Positions 8,939 through 16,667 of a stretch of 64,000 bases of DNA are shown here, in pieces. Within the stretch, counting starts at the first letter, position 1. Each line of letters opens with the position of its first letter. Made by a program: the position numbers and the translations under genes. The DNA comes from CAZCQP01 sp964500895 (lineage in GTDB: Bacteria; Bacillota; Clostridia; Lachnospirales; JAISER01), in the NCBI GenBank assembly GCA_964500895.1, contig CAZCQP010000003.1, forward strand, positions 1 through 64,000. The letters run 5' to 3'. Below the pieces are notes generated by a model. The model had not been told where the DNA came from. It saw only the letters and a program-made list of their open reading frames with translations, and searched no databases.

Positions 8939-10492
8939 ATGAAAGTAGCTATTTATTGCCGCTTATCTGAAGAAGATAGAAACAAACAATCTGAAACAGA
9001 CGACAGCAACAGCATACTCAATCAAAAGTCCTTGCTGCTTCAGTATGCCATGGAACATGGGTGGGAAGTTTATAACATTTATAGCGATGACGACTACGCA
9101 GGTGCAGACCGAAAACGCCCGGAATTTAACCGCTTACTTATGGACGCAGAACAACGCAAATTTAACATTATCCTCTGCAAAACGCAATCTCGCTTTACCC
9201 GTGAATTGGAATTAGTTGAAAAATACATACATGGTTTGTTTCCTTTATGGGGTATTCGCTTTGTCAGTATTGTTGACAATGCAGACACCGCTAATAAAGG
9301 GAATAAAAAGTCCAGGCAAATAAACGGACTTGTAAACGAATGGTACTTAGAGGATATGTCGGATAACATTCGCAGCGTCTTAACCAATAGGCGGGAAAAT
9401 GGCTTTCACATAGGCGCTTTTGCCCTATATGGTTATAAAAAAGACCCCGATAAAAAGGGGCACCTATTAATTGACGAGGAAGCCGCTGGAGTGGTCCGGG
9501 AAGTATTCACCCTGTTTTCACAAGGATACGGTAAGACTGCTATTGCCCGTATGCTCAATGACCGGGGCATACCAAATCCAACAGAATATAAGCGCCTGCA
9601 TGGTTTGCGGTATCGGCAGCCGAAAATGAAAAATAGCACCCTGTGGAAATACTTTGCGATTTCTGATATGTTGGCAAACGAAATCTACATTGGCAACATG
9701 GTGCAAGGAAAATATGGCAGTGTATCCTACAAGACAAAGCAAAATAAGCCTAGACCTAAAAGCGAATGGTACATTGTGGAGGGGACGCATGAACCCATTA
9801 TTGACCGTGAGCTATGGGATAGGGTTCAGGCGTTAATTGGTCAGAGAGCAAAGCCCTTTGATGCTGGCAAGATTGGCTTGTTTGCACGAAAAGCACGCTG
9901 CGCTAACTGTGGCTATATTATGCGTTCCTCTAAAAACAATGACAAGCATTATTTAAAATGTTCTAACCGCCATGTGGCAAAGGATGCTTGCATGGGCTCC
10001 TTTATTTCCGTTGAGAAATTAGAACAGGCTGTCATAAAAGAGCTTAACCAATTGGCTGCGGAATATCTTGATAAGGATGAACTTACCCAAAACATAGCGT
10101 TTTGCCACAACTTGCAGGGGCAAAAAGTTCGGATACGCTCTGATATAGCAGTCTATGAAAAAAAGATTGACACGTATGCAAAGGGTGTCAAGGAGCTTTA
10201 CATGGATAAAGTCAAGGGCCTAATATCCGAAGGGGATTTTATGGAGATGTCAAAAGACTTCACCAGAGAAAAAGAACGTTTAGAGCGTATTGTTTTGGAG
10301 GGCCAGAAACATTTAGCCGAAATTGAACAGAAAATTGAAGCGGGCGACAACCGCCGAGCATTGATTGAGCAGTATACCAACTTAGAACACCTTAGCCGGG
10401 AGATCGTGGAAATACTGATCGATTATATATCCATAGACAAGCGGATCCCCGGCACAAGGACTGTTCCCGTTGAAATTCACTGGAACTTTTAA
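8939..10492 (+). CDS. large serine recombinase of element 1
   Basis: This 517-residue protein is a large serine recombinase. The N-terminal resolvase domain has the catalytic Ser in IYCRLSEEDR (Ser10) and the downstream Arg-rich TQSRFTREL. A recombinase domain follows (FTLFSQGYGKTAIARMLNDRG). Next come a zinc ribbon with CANCG and two further Cys, a coiled coil (about residues 400-480), and a short tail. The ATG at 8939 is chosen because AAGGAG sits eight bases upstream. The gene ends about 30-38 bp from the point where CotJC homology begins. Recombinase 3 is about 35 bp from its junction, so this is the likely enzyme for element 1 integration and excision. Confidence 0.93.
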   Translation: MKVAIYCRLSEEDRNKQSETDDSNSILNQKSLLLQYAMEHGWEVYNIYSDDDYAGADRKRPEFNRLLMDAEQRKFNIILCKTQSRFTRELELVEKYIHGLFPLWGIRFVSIVDNADTANKGNKKSRQINGLVNEWYLEDMSDNIRSVLTNRRENGFHIGAFALYGYKKDPDKKGHLLIDEEAAGVVREVFTLFSQGYGKTAIARMLNDRGIPNPTEYKRLHGLRYRQPKMKNSTLWKYFAISDMLANEIYIGNMVQGKYGSVSYKTKQNKPRPKSEWYIVEGTHEPIIDRELWDRVQALIGQRAKPFDAGKIGLFARKARCANCGYIMRSSKNNDKHYLKCSNRHVAKDACMGSFISVEKLEQAVIKELNQLAAEYLDKDELTQNIAFCHNLQGQKVRIRSDIAVYEKKIDTYAKGVKELYMDKVKGLISEGDFMEMSKDFTREKERLERIVLEGQKHLAEIEQKIEAGDNRRALIEQYTNLEHLSREIVEILIDYISIDKRIPGTRTVPVEIHWNF

Positions 10493-10505
10493 CCTTAAGT
10501 TGTTC

Positions 10506-10847
10506 TTATATGATTGCAGCATCTGCTGCCATGTCTTCATACAAATCAGTGATGGGGTCGCCTTTGGACTGAATGGTCTTTGCGCTCCAAGGGATGCCGC
10601 CTGCACTTTGGGGATATATGCCCAGGCCGTGGTCCACATAGGATGCATCTAACCCTGCGGCTTGCATTTGCTCCGGTGTTGCATTTTCCACAAGTTGATG
10701 CACAATGGAGCCGATAATTTCAAGATGAGCAAGTTCCTCAGTGCCCACATCATTTAACACAGCCTTGGCCTGAGGGGTGACCATAGAAAAACGCTGGCTT
10801 AAATAGCGTAGGGCAGCACCAAGTTCGCCGTCTGGGCCACCGTACTG
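10506..10847 (-). pseudogene. cotJC: middle segment of interrupted cotJC (manganese-catalase-like spore coat protein)
   Basis: The minus strand encodes QYGGPDGELGAALRYLSQRF through GTEELAHLEIIGSIVHQL to KGDPITDLYEDMAA. This is the central part of the CotJC/manganese-catalase family, including the metal-ligand Glu-Glu-x-x-His (EELAH). The family's N-terminal residues lie at 14923-15021, separated by element 2. The C-terminal ~75 residues are absent because element 1 ends here. A start at 10856 (MRLQYGG) opens a 116-codon frame, but it has no ribosome-binding site at normal spacing and lacks both ends of the protein. It is unlikely to make a working product unless the elements excise. Confidence 0.88.
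10837..10847. repeat. left att-site core of element 2
   Basis: CCACCGTACTG is repeated exactly at 14930-14940 in the same orientation. On the minus strand it spans the Gln-Tyr-Gly-Gly codons of cotJC. The bases on either side differ, so the shared core is 11 bp. Confidence 0.85.
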
Positions 10848-10865
10848 CAAGCGCATATTATTTCA

Positions 10866-10907
10866 AAACCTCCATGGCAGTGTGAGGCACAACGACCATG
10901 GAGGTTT
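10866..10907 (-). terminator. hairpin ending the UroD-like gene
   Basis: A perfect 12-bp inverted repeat (AAACCTCCATGG / CCATGGAGGTTT) with an 18-nt loop lies about 20 bases after the stop at 10926. A short run of T follows on the minus strand. It lies just inside the left end of element 2 and would limit read-through into cotJC. Confidence 0.65.
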
Positions 10908-10925
10908 CACAAAAACTATATTTTA

Positions 10926-12182
10926 TTACTTTTCGCCATTAAATTCGTGAACAGCGTCTATAAGGGCCACCAAGTTTTCAATGGGTGTTTGCGCTTGCAC
11001 ATTGTGGATGGTATTAAAGACAAAGCCGCCGTTTTTAGAAAAAACATCACACGCCTTCAAAACTTCTTCCCGAACTTCCGATGGCTTGCCAAATGGCAAT
11101 GTTCCTTGGGTGTTTACACCGCCGCCCCAGAAAACCAGCTGCTCACCAAATGTTTCTTTTAGCTTTTCCATGGGCATTCCGTTGGCCGTCCACTGAACGG
11201 GGTTCAGAATGTCGAAGCCGGACTCTATCAATCCTTCAATTAAGGGGAAAATGGAACCGCAGCAGTGCTTAAATGTTTTCCAATTGGTATTTTCATGAAT
11301 CCAGCCATTAACCCGTTTGTAATAAGGCATGTATAAATTTTTGAAATTATCCAGGGAACAGAAGGGCGCATCCTGTGTGCCTAAATCTGTGCCGCAAATA
11401 TAAGCCACTTGAATGCCATCACCAACGGCTTTGTAGATTTTTTCAAGATTCTTAATGGCAACATCGCATTGTTTTTCAAAAACCTGATGTATATAGTCTT
11501 GGCGAATGAGCGTAGACACATACCATTCCTCAATATCCCGGATGCCTTTGGGGGCTTTAAGCATAGGCGCAGGAACCAGCGCAATATCCCCAAAACCTGT
11601 TCCACCCCAGTTTGCAATAATCCCTCTGGAACTGTCCTTTTGCTGGGCTAGGTGGGCTTTGTAATAATCCAAAACGCTATCGGGAATCAGGGTGAATTCT
11701 TCTGTGTTGTCATCGGGGTTTAAGTTATCTTCGTCAATTTCCGGCTGGCGGATGATGGTATCAAAGAAGTAGCCAGAAGCGGGCATCTTTGCACAGGGCT
11801 GTGCATTTTTGTCGCCGCAGGGATACAAATAGGCAGCCCCTGGCTCGTCATAGGTTACATGAAAGGCTTCAGGCACAAGCACAACCTGGTTCCAGGGTGT
11901 TTTCCATTCCTTATAATTTTCATTTACAAAACCATACAAATTGTAGGGTGACCATAGGGGCATGGTGTCAACGCCCATGGCAGCTGCAAGATCCTCTTGG
12001 ATAACCCCAAGCATTTGCCCCGGTTCTTGCACAATCACCGGTCGTTTTTCAAGGCCATAATAGTCTCTAAGTTTCTCCACCATAGACACATGCATGCCCG
12101 TGGTTGGCGCTGCACCAAAATCCACCGGCACAGGCCCGCTTTTGTGGTTTAATGCTAGTGTAAGCTTTTCTTTTCCAGTCAT
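10926..12182 (-). CDS. uroporphyrinogen decarboxylase-family (methyltransferase-like) protein
   Basis: The 418-residue protein has the TIM-barrel fold of the UroD family. Relatives are either uroporphyrinogen decarboxylases or MtaA/CmuA-type methyltransferases. The N-terminal VPVDFGAAPTTGMH replaces the Arg-rich motif of true haem-pathway UroD. The HCCGSI motif near residue 310 resembles the His-x-Cys zinc site of the methyltransferase branch, which favours a methyltransfer or uncharacterised catabolic role. GGGTGG precedes the ATG. It is divergent from an AraC regulator and has a near-perfect CcpA-type site in the shared promoter, so it looks like inducible, catabolite-repressed cargo of element 2. 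No corrinoid protein is adjacent. Confidence 0.75.
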   Translation of the reverse strand: MTGKEKLTLALNHKSGPVPVDFGAAPTTGMHVSMVEKLRDYYGLEKRPVIVQEPGQMLGVIQEDLAAAMGVDTMPLWSPYNLYGFVNENYKEWKTPWNQVVLVPEAFHVTYDEPGAAYLYPCGDKNAQPCAKMPASGYFFDTIIRQPEIDEDNLNPDDNTEEFTLIPDSVLDYYKAHLAQQKDSSRGIIANWGGTGFGDIALVPAPMLKAPKGIRDIEEWYVSTLIRQDYIHQVFEKQCDVAIKNLEKIYKAVGDGIQVAYICGTDLGTQDAPFCSLDNFKNLYMPYYKRVNGWIHENTNWKTFKHCCGSIFPLIEGLIESGFDILNPVQWTANGMPMEKLKETFGEQLVFWGGGVNTQGTLPFGKPSEVREEVLKACDVFSKNGGFVFNTIHNVQAQTPIENLVALIDAVHEFNGEK

Positions 12183-12238
12183 TGTACGCCACCCTTTTGT
12201 TTATGTAGTTTTAAGCGTTGGTTACATTTATGTACGCA

Positions 12239-12252
12239 TTATAGCGCTTTCA
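12239..12252 (-). promoter_or_regulatory. candidate cre (CcpA) operator over the -10 of the UroD-like gene
   Basis: The minus strand reads TGAAAGCGCTATAA, which matches the cre consensus TGWAANCGNTNWCA at 13 of 14 positions. It includes CTATAAT, the likely -10 of the UroD-like gene, so binding would block transcription. Confidence 0.5.
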
Positions 12253-12308
12253 ACGGAACAAGTCATTACTGAAAATTGTTAAAAAGTTTATTCATATTGC
12301 TATTTTTA

Positions 12309-12317
12309 TGGTATACT
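12309..12317 (+). promoter_or_regulatory. extended -10 promoter of the AraC-type regulator
   Basis: TGGTATACT forms an extended -10 (TGnTATACT) 32 bases before the regulator's start codon. The -35 is weak. Confidence 0.5.
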
Positions 12318-12349
12318 GTAGTGCAACTTATACCGTAAGGAGAGACATA

Positions 12350-13198
12350 ATGGCCATCAGTGAAAAGGGCGTGCTTCCACATTCCCAGTATTTCTTCTTT
12401 ACGCCATCTGAAAGTTTTAGGAACTATCATTATTATGCACTGGTTTGCGGGCATTTTTATTGTACAGACGGTTACAGGATTGCCAGAGAGGGGAATGTGT
12501 CCCCAATTATTTTTTACATCGTCGCAGGCAAGCTGCATGTGAACCATGAAGGCAAACACCAAACCGCTTCAAAGGGAGAGGTTGTTTTAATTAATGGTTA
12601 CAAGCCCCATGAATATTATTGCACTTCCAATTGCGAGTTTTTGTTTATGCATTTTGACGGTGGCCATTCCCTAGAACTTATTCATTGCCTGCATATTCAA
12701 AACGATGGGGTAGTTTTAGTCAGCCCAAACAACCAGCAAGTTTCTAAGATCATTAACAGTATTATGGCGAAACTACGCCTCAACCAGATTCCCGCTGATG
12801 GTGAATTGTCCTGTGGGGTTTATGCCATGCTCTGCGGGCTACAAGTACAAGGGGAGAATTTGGAAGGGCATCCGGCTTCAAGTGAAATTATAAGCACTAT
12901 GCATTTTATTAAGAACAATGTGGGGGCATCGTTCACCTTGGATGCACTGGCAAACCGTGTTAATTTAAGCAAGTATTATTTTTCCCATTTATTTAAACAA
13001 GAAACAGGCCTGTCGCCCATGGCGTATATCGCCGATACAAAAATAAACCTGGCAAAAACAATACTGAAAACAACGTCAAAAACCATTGAGGAAATTGCAT
13101 CTTATTTGGGGTACAGCTCCAGTTCAAGCTTTATCAATGCTTTTAAAAAGCGGGAAGGGGTTTCGCCCCATAAATTCAGGCAGCAGGCCATGAAGTAA
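12350..13198 (+). CDS. AraC-family transcriptional regulator
   Basis: The 282-residue protein has an N-terminal cupin-like effector domain (VAGKLHVNHEGKHQTASKGE, then a PHEYY segment) and a C-terminal double helix-turn-helix. The first HTH is LDALANRVNLSKYYFSHLFK; the second is IEEIASYLGYSSSSSFINAFKK, ending with the typical GVSPHKFR. The ATG at 12350 is chosen for AAGGAGA six bases upstream. It is divergent from the UroD-like gene and presumably activates it. The inducer is unknown. Confidence 0.9.
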   Translation: MAISEKGVLPHSQYFFFTPSESFRNYHYYALVCGHFYCTDGYRIAREGNVSPIIFYIVAGKLHVNHEGKHQTASKGEVVLINGYKPHEYYCTSNCEFLFMHFDGGHSLELIHCLHIQNDGVVLVSPNNQQVSKIINSIMAKLRLNQIPADGELSCGVYAMLCGLQVQGENLEGHPASSEIISTMHFIKNNVGASFTLDALANRVNLSKYYFSHLFKQETGLSPMAYIADTKINLAKTILKTTSKTIEEIASYLGYSSSSSFINAFKKREGVSPHKFRQQAMK

Positions 13199-13211
13199 TG
13201 CCCTGCTGCCT
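13178..13211. terminator. hairpin between convergent genes
   Basis: AGGCAGCAGG and CCTGCTGCCT form a 10-bp stem that overlaps the 3' end of the AraC gene and ends two bases from the recombinase stop. There is no clear T-run, so termination is likely but not certain. Confidence 0.45.
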
Positions 13212-13212
13212 G

Positions 13213-14667
13213 CTAGGTGCTGTTATAATAGACGTCCAGATGTGCGTTGGCTTTATCGTATACCATTTTGTCAATGATGGCCCTTACAGCAGATTGTTTC
13301 GTTTCCATGTCATAATCGGAGGTTAGGAGCTCAACCACATGGCACAGTTTATGTTGGAACCCACTGGCCATGGTTTCGGGCTGCGTAGTTTGCAACTGAT
13401 GGATGGCGGCTTGGATGGCGAGCATTTCCTTTTCAAGCTCTTTTTTGATGCGCCTATACTCCTCTAGGCTGTAAACTTCGTTCAAATAGGCCTTGCTTGC
13501 CCGTTCACCCTGTGCTTTTAATCCATCCAGCTGTTTTTTTAGGGCGTCCATTTGGTGCTGGTTATGGTGGGTACTGGGGGTGTGAATGTAAAAACCTTGG
13601 TCATCCATGTTTTTTTGCAAGTGGTTCAGCTCGTTCAGCACGGCTTCCTCAAGCTTTTTTACCGTAACGCTATGGGAAATGTTGCATTGCCCCTTGCTGT
13701 ATTTGCTGCATTGAAAGGAGGGGTATTTCAACTTGGTTGAAAGGGTTAACGTTGCGCCACAATCTGAACATTTTACAAGCCCAGACAACCAGTGTTTGCA
13801 TTCATGCAATGGGCGACTGTTTGGATTGGGCTGAAAACGGGACTGCATCATTTTTTGCCGCGCCTGTTCAAAGCACTCCTTTGAAATGATGGGCTGGTGA
13901 CTGCCCATTTCAATAATGCTGTCCGGGTGGTTAAAATTTCTTTTTATCTTTGCGGTGGGTGTCCACCGAACCATGCCGGCGTAAATGGGGTTGCATAAAA
14001 TGTATTGCACCCCTCTGTTGTCCATGCTGTTTCCCCGCTTGGATTTAACACCCATCAGGTTTAAATCCCTAGCAATGGTAAAGCAACCTTTATGATGGTT
14101 GACAAACTGGTCAAATATGTAGGTCACATGCTTGGCTTCTTCCTCTACAACGCACAGGTGGTTCTGTTCGTTCATGGTATAGCCAAAAGGGGGCGACGAT
14201 TGAAATTCACCTCTTTTAGCCTTTTCAGTCATCCCTTTTTTCACTTCTTCGCCCAAGTTTATGCTATAGTATTCTGCCATGCCTTCTAACAGCGGCTCTA
14301 TGATGACAGACATTTTCTCATCTTCTAAAGATTCTGTAATGCTAATTACTTTGATGCCGCAATCCCGCTTCAGTTTGGCTTTGTACATCACGCTAATTTC
14401 ACGGCTTCTTGCAAACCGATCGAATTTATGCACTAAAATTACATCAAAGGGTTTTACCTTTCCTTTAGCCAAGGCAATCATCTTCATAAATGCCGGTCGC
14501 TTTTCTGCAGTTCTTCCAGAATAACCCTCGTCTGCAAAAATATGTTCGTCCAACACCATCAACCCGTGTTTTTTTGCATAGTCCAACAATACATTTTTTT
14601 GTGCTGCGGGGGAATATTCGGTTTGGTCATCGGTGGAAACCCTAATGTACAATGCCGCTCTTTCCAT
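13213..14667 (-). CDS. large serine recombinase of element 2
   Basis: The 484-residue recombinase begins MERAALYIRVSTDDQTEYSP, with the catalytic Ser at residue 11. It has HKFDRFARS for the conserved Asp-Arg-x-x-Arg region and LLEGMAEYYSINLGEEVKKG for helix E. A recombinase domain (FTIARDLNLMGVKSKRG) follows, then a zinc ribbon (CSDCG, later two Cys) and a coiled coil near residues 370-430. The ATG at 14667 is preceded by AAAGGGGG with five bases of spacing. Its start overlaps the upstream 67-codon ORF by 26 bp, suggesting coupled translation. It is about 260 bp from the right att core and is the probable integrase/excisionase for the cotJC insertion. Confidence 0.93.
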   Translation of the reverse strand: MERAALYIRVSTDDQTEYSPAAQKNVLLDYAKKHGLMVLDEHIFADEGYSGRTAEKRPAFMKMIALAKGKVKPFDVILVHKFDRFARSREISVMYKAKLKRDCGIKVISITESLEDEKMSVIIEPLLEGMAEYYSINLGEEVKKGMTEKAKRGEFQSSPPFGYTMNEQNHLCVVEEEAKHVTYIFDQFVNHHKGCFTIARDLNLMGVKSKRGNSMDNRGVQYILCNPIYAGMVRWTPTAKIKRNFNHPDSIIEMGSHQPIISKECFEQARQKMMQSRFQPNPNSRPLHECKHWLSGLVKCSDCGATLTLSTKLKYPSFQCSKYSKGQCNISHSVTVKKLEEAVLNELNHLQKNMDDQGFYIHTPSTHHNQHQMDALKKQLDGLKAQGERASKAYLNEVYSLEEYRRIKKELEKEMLAIQAAIHQLQTTQPETMASGFQHKLCHVVELLTSDYDMETKQSAVRAIIDKMVYDKANAHLDVYYNST

Positions 14668-14845
14668 TATTGCCCCCTTTCTGAATGGAAACGGGCCTGT
14701 AGTCTGCTGCTTCCATGGCTTGAACATTCAACCTATTTGCAAGTTTTTTCTGTTCTTCAAGTGAAAGTGCTTCCCGTTTTGTTTGATCATTGCTTCCGGC
14801 TTTCATCACATATCCTGTAACGGTTAAAGGTTGTCGGTGGGGCAT
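14642..14845 (-). CDS. 67-residue protein, candidate excision factor of element 2
   Basis: The ORF starts at ATG 14845 with GAGGTG five bases upstream and encodes MPHRQPLTVTGYVMKAG and a Lys/Arg-rich helix (KREALSLEEQKKLANRLN). It lies between the right att core and the recombinase start and overlaps the recombinase gene. I do not recognise the family. Size, charge and position fit a recombination directionality factor, by inference only. Confidence 0.55.
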   Translation of the reverse strand: MPHRQPLTVTGYVMKAGSNDQTKREALSLEEQKKLANRLNVQAMEAADYRPVSIQKGGNNGKSGIVH

Positions 14846-14922
14846 ACAATCACCTCTATCTTTATCCATCAGAATATGTAAAACGGCTTGGGTCTGTGAA
14901 AGCAAAATGATAGGCTTTTGGA

Positions 14923-15021
14923 TTACAGACCACCGTACTGAGAAATAATAATTTTAGCCAATGCGGGATTACATCTTTTGATTTTAACCGGGTACTCTAA
15001 TTTTTTTTCGTATATCCACAT
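14923..15021 (-). pseudogene. cotJC: N-terminal fragment of interrupted cotJC
   Basis: ATG at 15021, with GAGGAG upstream, encodes MWIYEKKLEYPVKIKRCNPA and ends IIISQYGG before a two-codon run-off into element 2 and a stop at 14923. This is the canonical CotJC N-terminus. It directly follows cotJB (start codon four bases beyond its stop), so cotJA-cotJB-cotJC is an intact operon apart from the insertions. Confidence 0.93.
14930..14940. repeat. right att-site core of element 2
   Basis: The second exact copy of CCACCGTACTG, partner of 10837-10847, again within the Gln-Tyr-Gly-Gly codons of cotJC. Confidence 0.85.
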
Positions 15022-15024
15022 GGT

Positions 15025-15300
15025 TTAATACTCCTCTCTGCACAGCTTAAAATTAAAAGCTTCATCCCATGGCCATGGATTATCAATCCAACGCCATTCA
15101 TCGCTGCAGGTTGGCCGGCTTGGCAACAGTGGCCCAAATTCCTTCTCGTAAAATTCCCGCAGCTGTGATGCCTGGGTGGCTACGGTGTTGAAGTTCTCTA
15201 GGGCGTCCTGGTCGGTAGGGTGGGTGTCTAAATACAAATTTAAGTCTATGCACATGAAGTCCAGCATGGTGAGTTTTTTCAAACATTCATCTCGGTTCAC
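15025..15300 (-). CDS. cotJB: spore coat protein CotJB
   Basis: The 91-residue protein matches CotJB: LTMLDFMCIDLNLYLDTHP near the N-terminus and the W-rich end EWRWIDNPWPWDEAFNFKL. In Bacillus CotJA, CotJB and CotJC are spore-coat components made in the mother cell. The GTG at 15300 is chosen because GGAGG lies eight bases upstream; the GTG at 15318 has no such site. It sits 32 bases after cotJA and four bases before cotJC. Confidence 0.93.
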   Translation of the reverse strand: MNRDECLKKLTMLDFMCIDLNLYLDTHPTDQDALENFNTVATQASQLREFYEKEFGPLLPSRPTCSDEWRWIDNPWPWDEAFNFKLCREEY

Positions 15301-15332
15301 GTTCTTAACCTCCTTCACTATAAATTTTGAAG

Positions 15333-15542
15333 TTAGCGGTGTTGCTTTGGCATATACGGCCTGGAAAGTTCCGGGAAAACGGTGCCCATTAAAAGGGCTG
15401 TTTCTGGCGGGAATAATGCTTCAACCTGTTGGAAGGGAACATAGGCGCGGGCAAGTTCAAAGCAGCGGTCAAACACTTTAAGCATTTCGGCCTTGTCTTT
15501 GCAAGGGTGGCAGTGTTGGTCGTAAACTTCAGGTTCAGACAT
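15333..15542 (-). CDS. cotJA: spore coat-associated protein CotJA
   Basis: The 69-residue protein contains the CotJA hallmarks ARAYVPFQ and FPPETALLMGTVFPELSRPY. AGGAGGT lies seven bases upstream of the ATG. It is the first gene of the cotJ operon. About 80-90 bp upstream, GGCATAAACT on the minus strand resembles a SigE -10 (CATACANT, one mismatch), although no good -35 is seen. Confidence 0.93.
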   Translation of the reverse strand: MSEPEVYDQHCHPCKDKAEMLKVFDRCFELARAYVPFQQVEALFPPETALLMGTVFPELSRPYMPKQHR

Positions 15543-15596
15543 GGGATATACCTCCTATCCTAGAATGGTTTGGTAAGCAGAAGCTTGCCTAAGAAT

Positions 15597-15637
15597 AGTT
15601 TATGCCTTGTCAACTTTTTTGTGACAAGGCATAAACT
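15597..15637. repeat. 16-bp perfect palindrome upstream of cotJA
   Basis: AGTTTATGCCTTGTCA and TGACAAGGCATAAACT flank a nine-base loop. It lies between the flagellin-like gene's 3' end (15651) and cotJA, both on minus. There is no strong T-run on minus, so it could be a terminator, an operator or both. One arm contains the SigE-like -10 of cotJA. Confidence 0.7.
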
Positions 15638-15650
15638 GTAACGCTATGGG

Positions 15651-16445
15651 TTAGGCCATATATTGCAATGCATTTTTAGCCATGGCCATATCATTTCTGC
15701 GCATGAGTATTTGATACTGGTTAATGGTCTTGTTTCTGCTAAACTGGGATGTGGCGTGGGCCACGTTGGTGTCTGCAAAACGGCTTCTGGCGCTAGCCAG
15801 CTGCATTTCTGCAACGGCATTGGAATTAATGGCATGGCCAAAGGCATTGGAAACAGCGCCTAAGCTAGACCGTGCCCCGCTCACTGTTCCAATGGCCCGG
15901 TCTATGGTGGCAATGTTTGGGTTGTTCATTACGTTAAAACCCGTCATTGAAAGCCCACCTAAAGACATGTTACCGATGGACACCTTCATGCCACTGCCAT
16001 TGGGTGAAATGGCAGTATGCCTGTTGGTAAATGTGCCGTTTAAAAGCTTCATGCCGTTAAAAGCTGTATTAGAAGCCAAATCGTTAATACCGCTTAACAG
16101 ATGCCCCACCTCGCCTTGAATGATGGCTCTGTCATCCTCTGTAAGAATGCCATTAGAAGCTTGCAAACTTAATTCACGAATGCGTTGTAAATTGTCATTA
16201 ATAGCCCCAAGGCCGCCTTGTGCTGTATTCACCAAGTCATTCATGCTGGCTGCATTGGAAATACCTTGCCGAAGGCCTTGCATTTGTGCCGTTAACTTTT
16301 CATATATGGCCAGCTCCGATGCCCCAGACGACGCCTGGTTTAACCTGAAACCGCTTGCAAGCTCACTAACATTGCGGTTAAACGTGCTCTTAGGCGGCGA
16401 AGGATACGGGCTGTAATTGCCTTGACTAATGGATTGGATGGTCAT
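15651..16445 (-). CDS. divergent flagellin-like protein
   Basis: The 264-residue protein has a clear flagellin core: ELASGFRLNQASSGASELAI followed by a helical segment ending ERLIRELSLQASNG-like (here QRIRELSLQASNG), then ANTAFNG-type SNTAFNGMKLLNG, and a C-terminal D1 helix with the variant ending QILMRRNDMAMAKNALQYMA. The N-terminus (MTIQSISQGNYSPYP) replaces the usual MRINHN start. ATG at 16445 has GGGGGG eight bases upstream. No other flagellar gene is in the window, and it sits between cotJ and sigG. Its use as a flagellum subunit is uncertain. Confidence 0.8.
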   Translation of the reverse strand: MTIQSISQGNYSPYPSPPKSTFNRNVSELASGFRLNQASSGASELAIYEKLTAQMQGLRQGISNAASMNDLVNTAQGGLGAINDNLQRIRELSLQASNGILTEDDRAIIQGEVGHLLSGINDLASNTAFNGMKLLNGTFTNRHTAISPNGSGMKVSIGNMSLGGLSMTGFNVMNNPNIATIDRAIGTVSGARSSLGAVSNAFGHAINSNAVAEMQLASARSRFADTNVAHATSQFSRNKTINQYQILMRRNDMAMAKNALQYMA

Positions 16446-16667
16446 TTTCATTTCCCCCCTGTAGCCTTTCACTTTTTTATAAAGAAACAAAAAAATTTGT
16501 TTCATTAAATATTGTCCGTTTTTTGCGTTGCGATTATGTTGGTTTGTTTTGCTTTTACGGTTAAAACCCATCGTTGCATTGCAGCATGTTTTAGAGAAAA
16601 AGGAAATTGTTTACAGCTTAGGCGGTGTATATTTTTATGGGCAAAGGAAAAAATTTTATAGTAAACA

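Larger units (their letters stand above)
3879..10525 (+). mobile_element. element 1: recombinase/Rep module ending inside cotJC (left end unresolved)
   Basis: The module holds an unknown protein, a Rep-like protein, an SF3-helicase-like protein, a 48-residue ORF and a large serine recombinase, all on plus. Its right end lies at about 10521-10530, where the CotJC reading (YEDMAA) stops matching the family and runs into a stop. The remaining ~75 codons of cotJC are not in this window. So the true left end is probably beyond position 1, and the AT-rich thi operon would be cargo; alternatively the cotJC 3' end was lost. The start coordinate given here is only the first gene of the recognisable module. 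Confidence 0.65.
10837..14940. mobile_element. element 2: 4.1-kb serine-recombinase element interrupting cotJC
   Basis: The element is bounded by 11-bp direct repeats (CCACCGTACTG). It contains a UroD-family gene with a divergent AraC regulator, a large serine recombinase and a 67-codon ORF. The unit that would be removed, from one repeat to the other, is 4,093 bp. Deleting it joins the cotJC N-terminus (ending IIISQYGG) to PDGELGAALRYL in frame, exactly as in uninterrupted CotJC proteins. I see no phage, conjugation or transposase genes. Cargo looks catabolic or regulatory. Confidence 0.88.

Noticed and set aside
10506..10856. Complete short manganese catalase starting at 10856
   Set aside because: Its missing N-terminus is present at 14923-15021 and joins exactly at the repeat, so this is a fragment.
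3879..14940. Prophage or conjugative element
   Set aside because: No capsid, portal, tail, relaxase, VirB4 or coupling-protein genes are visible.
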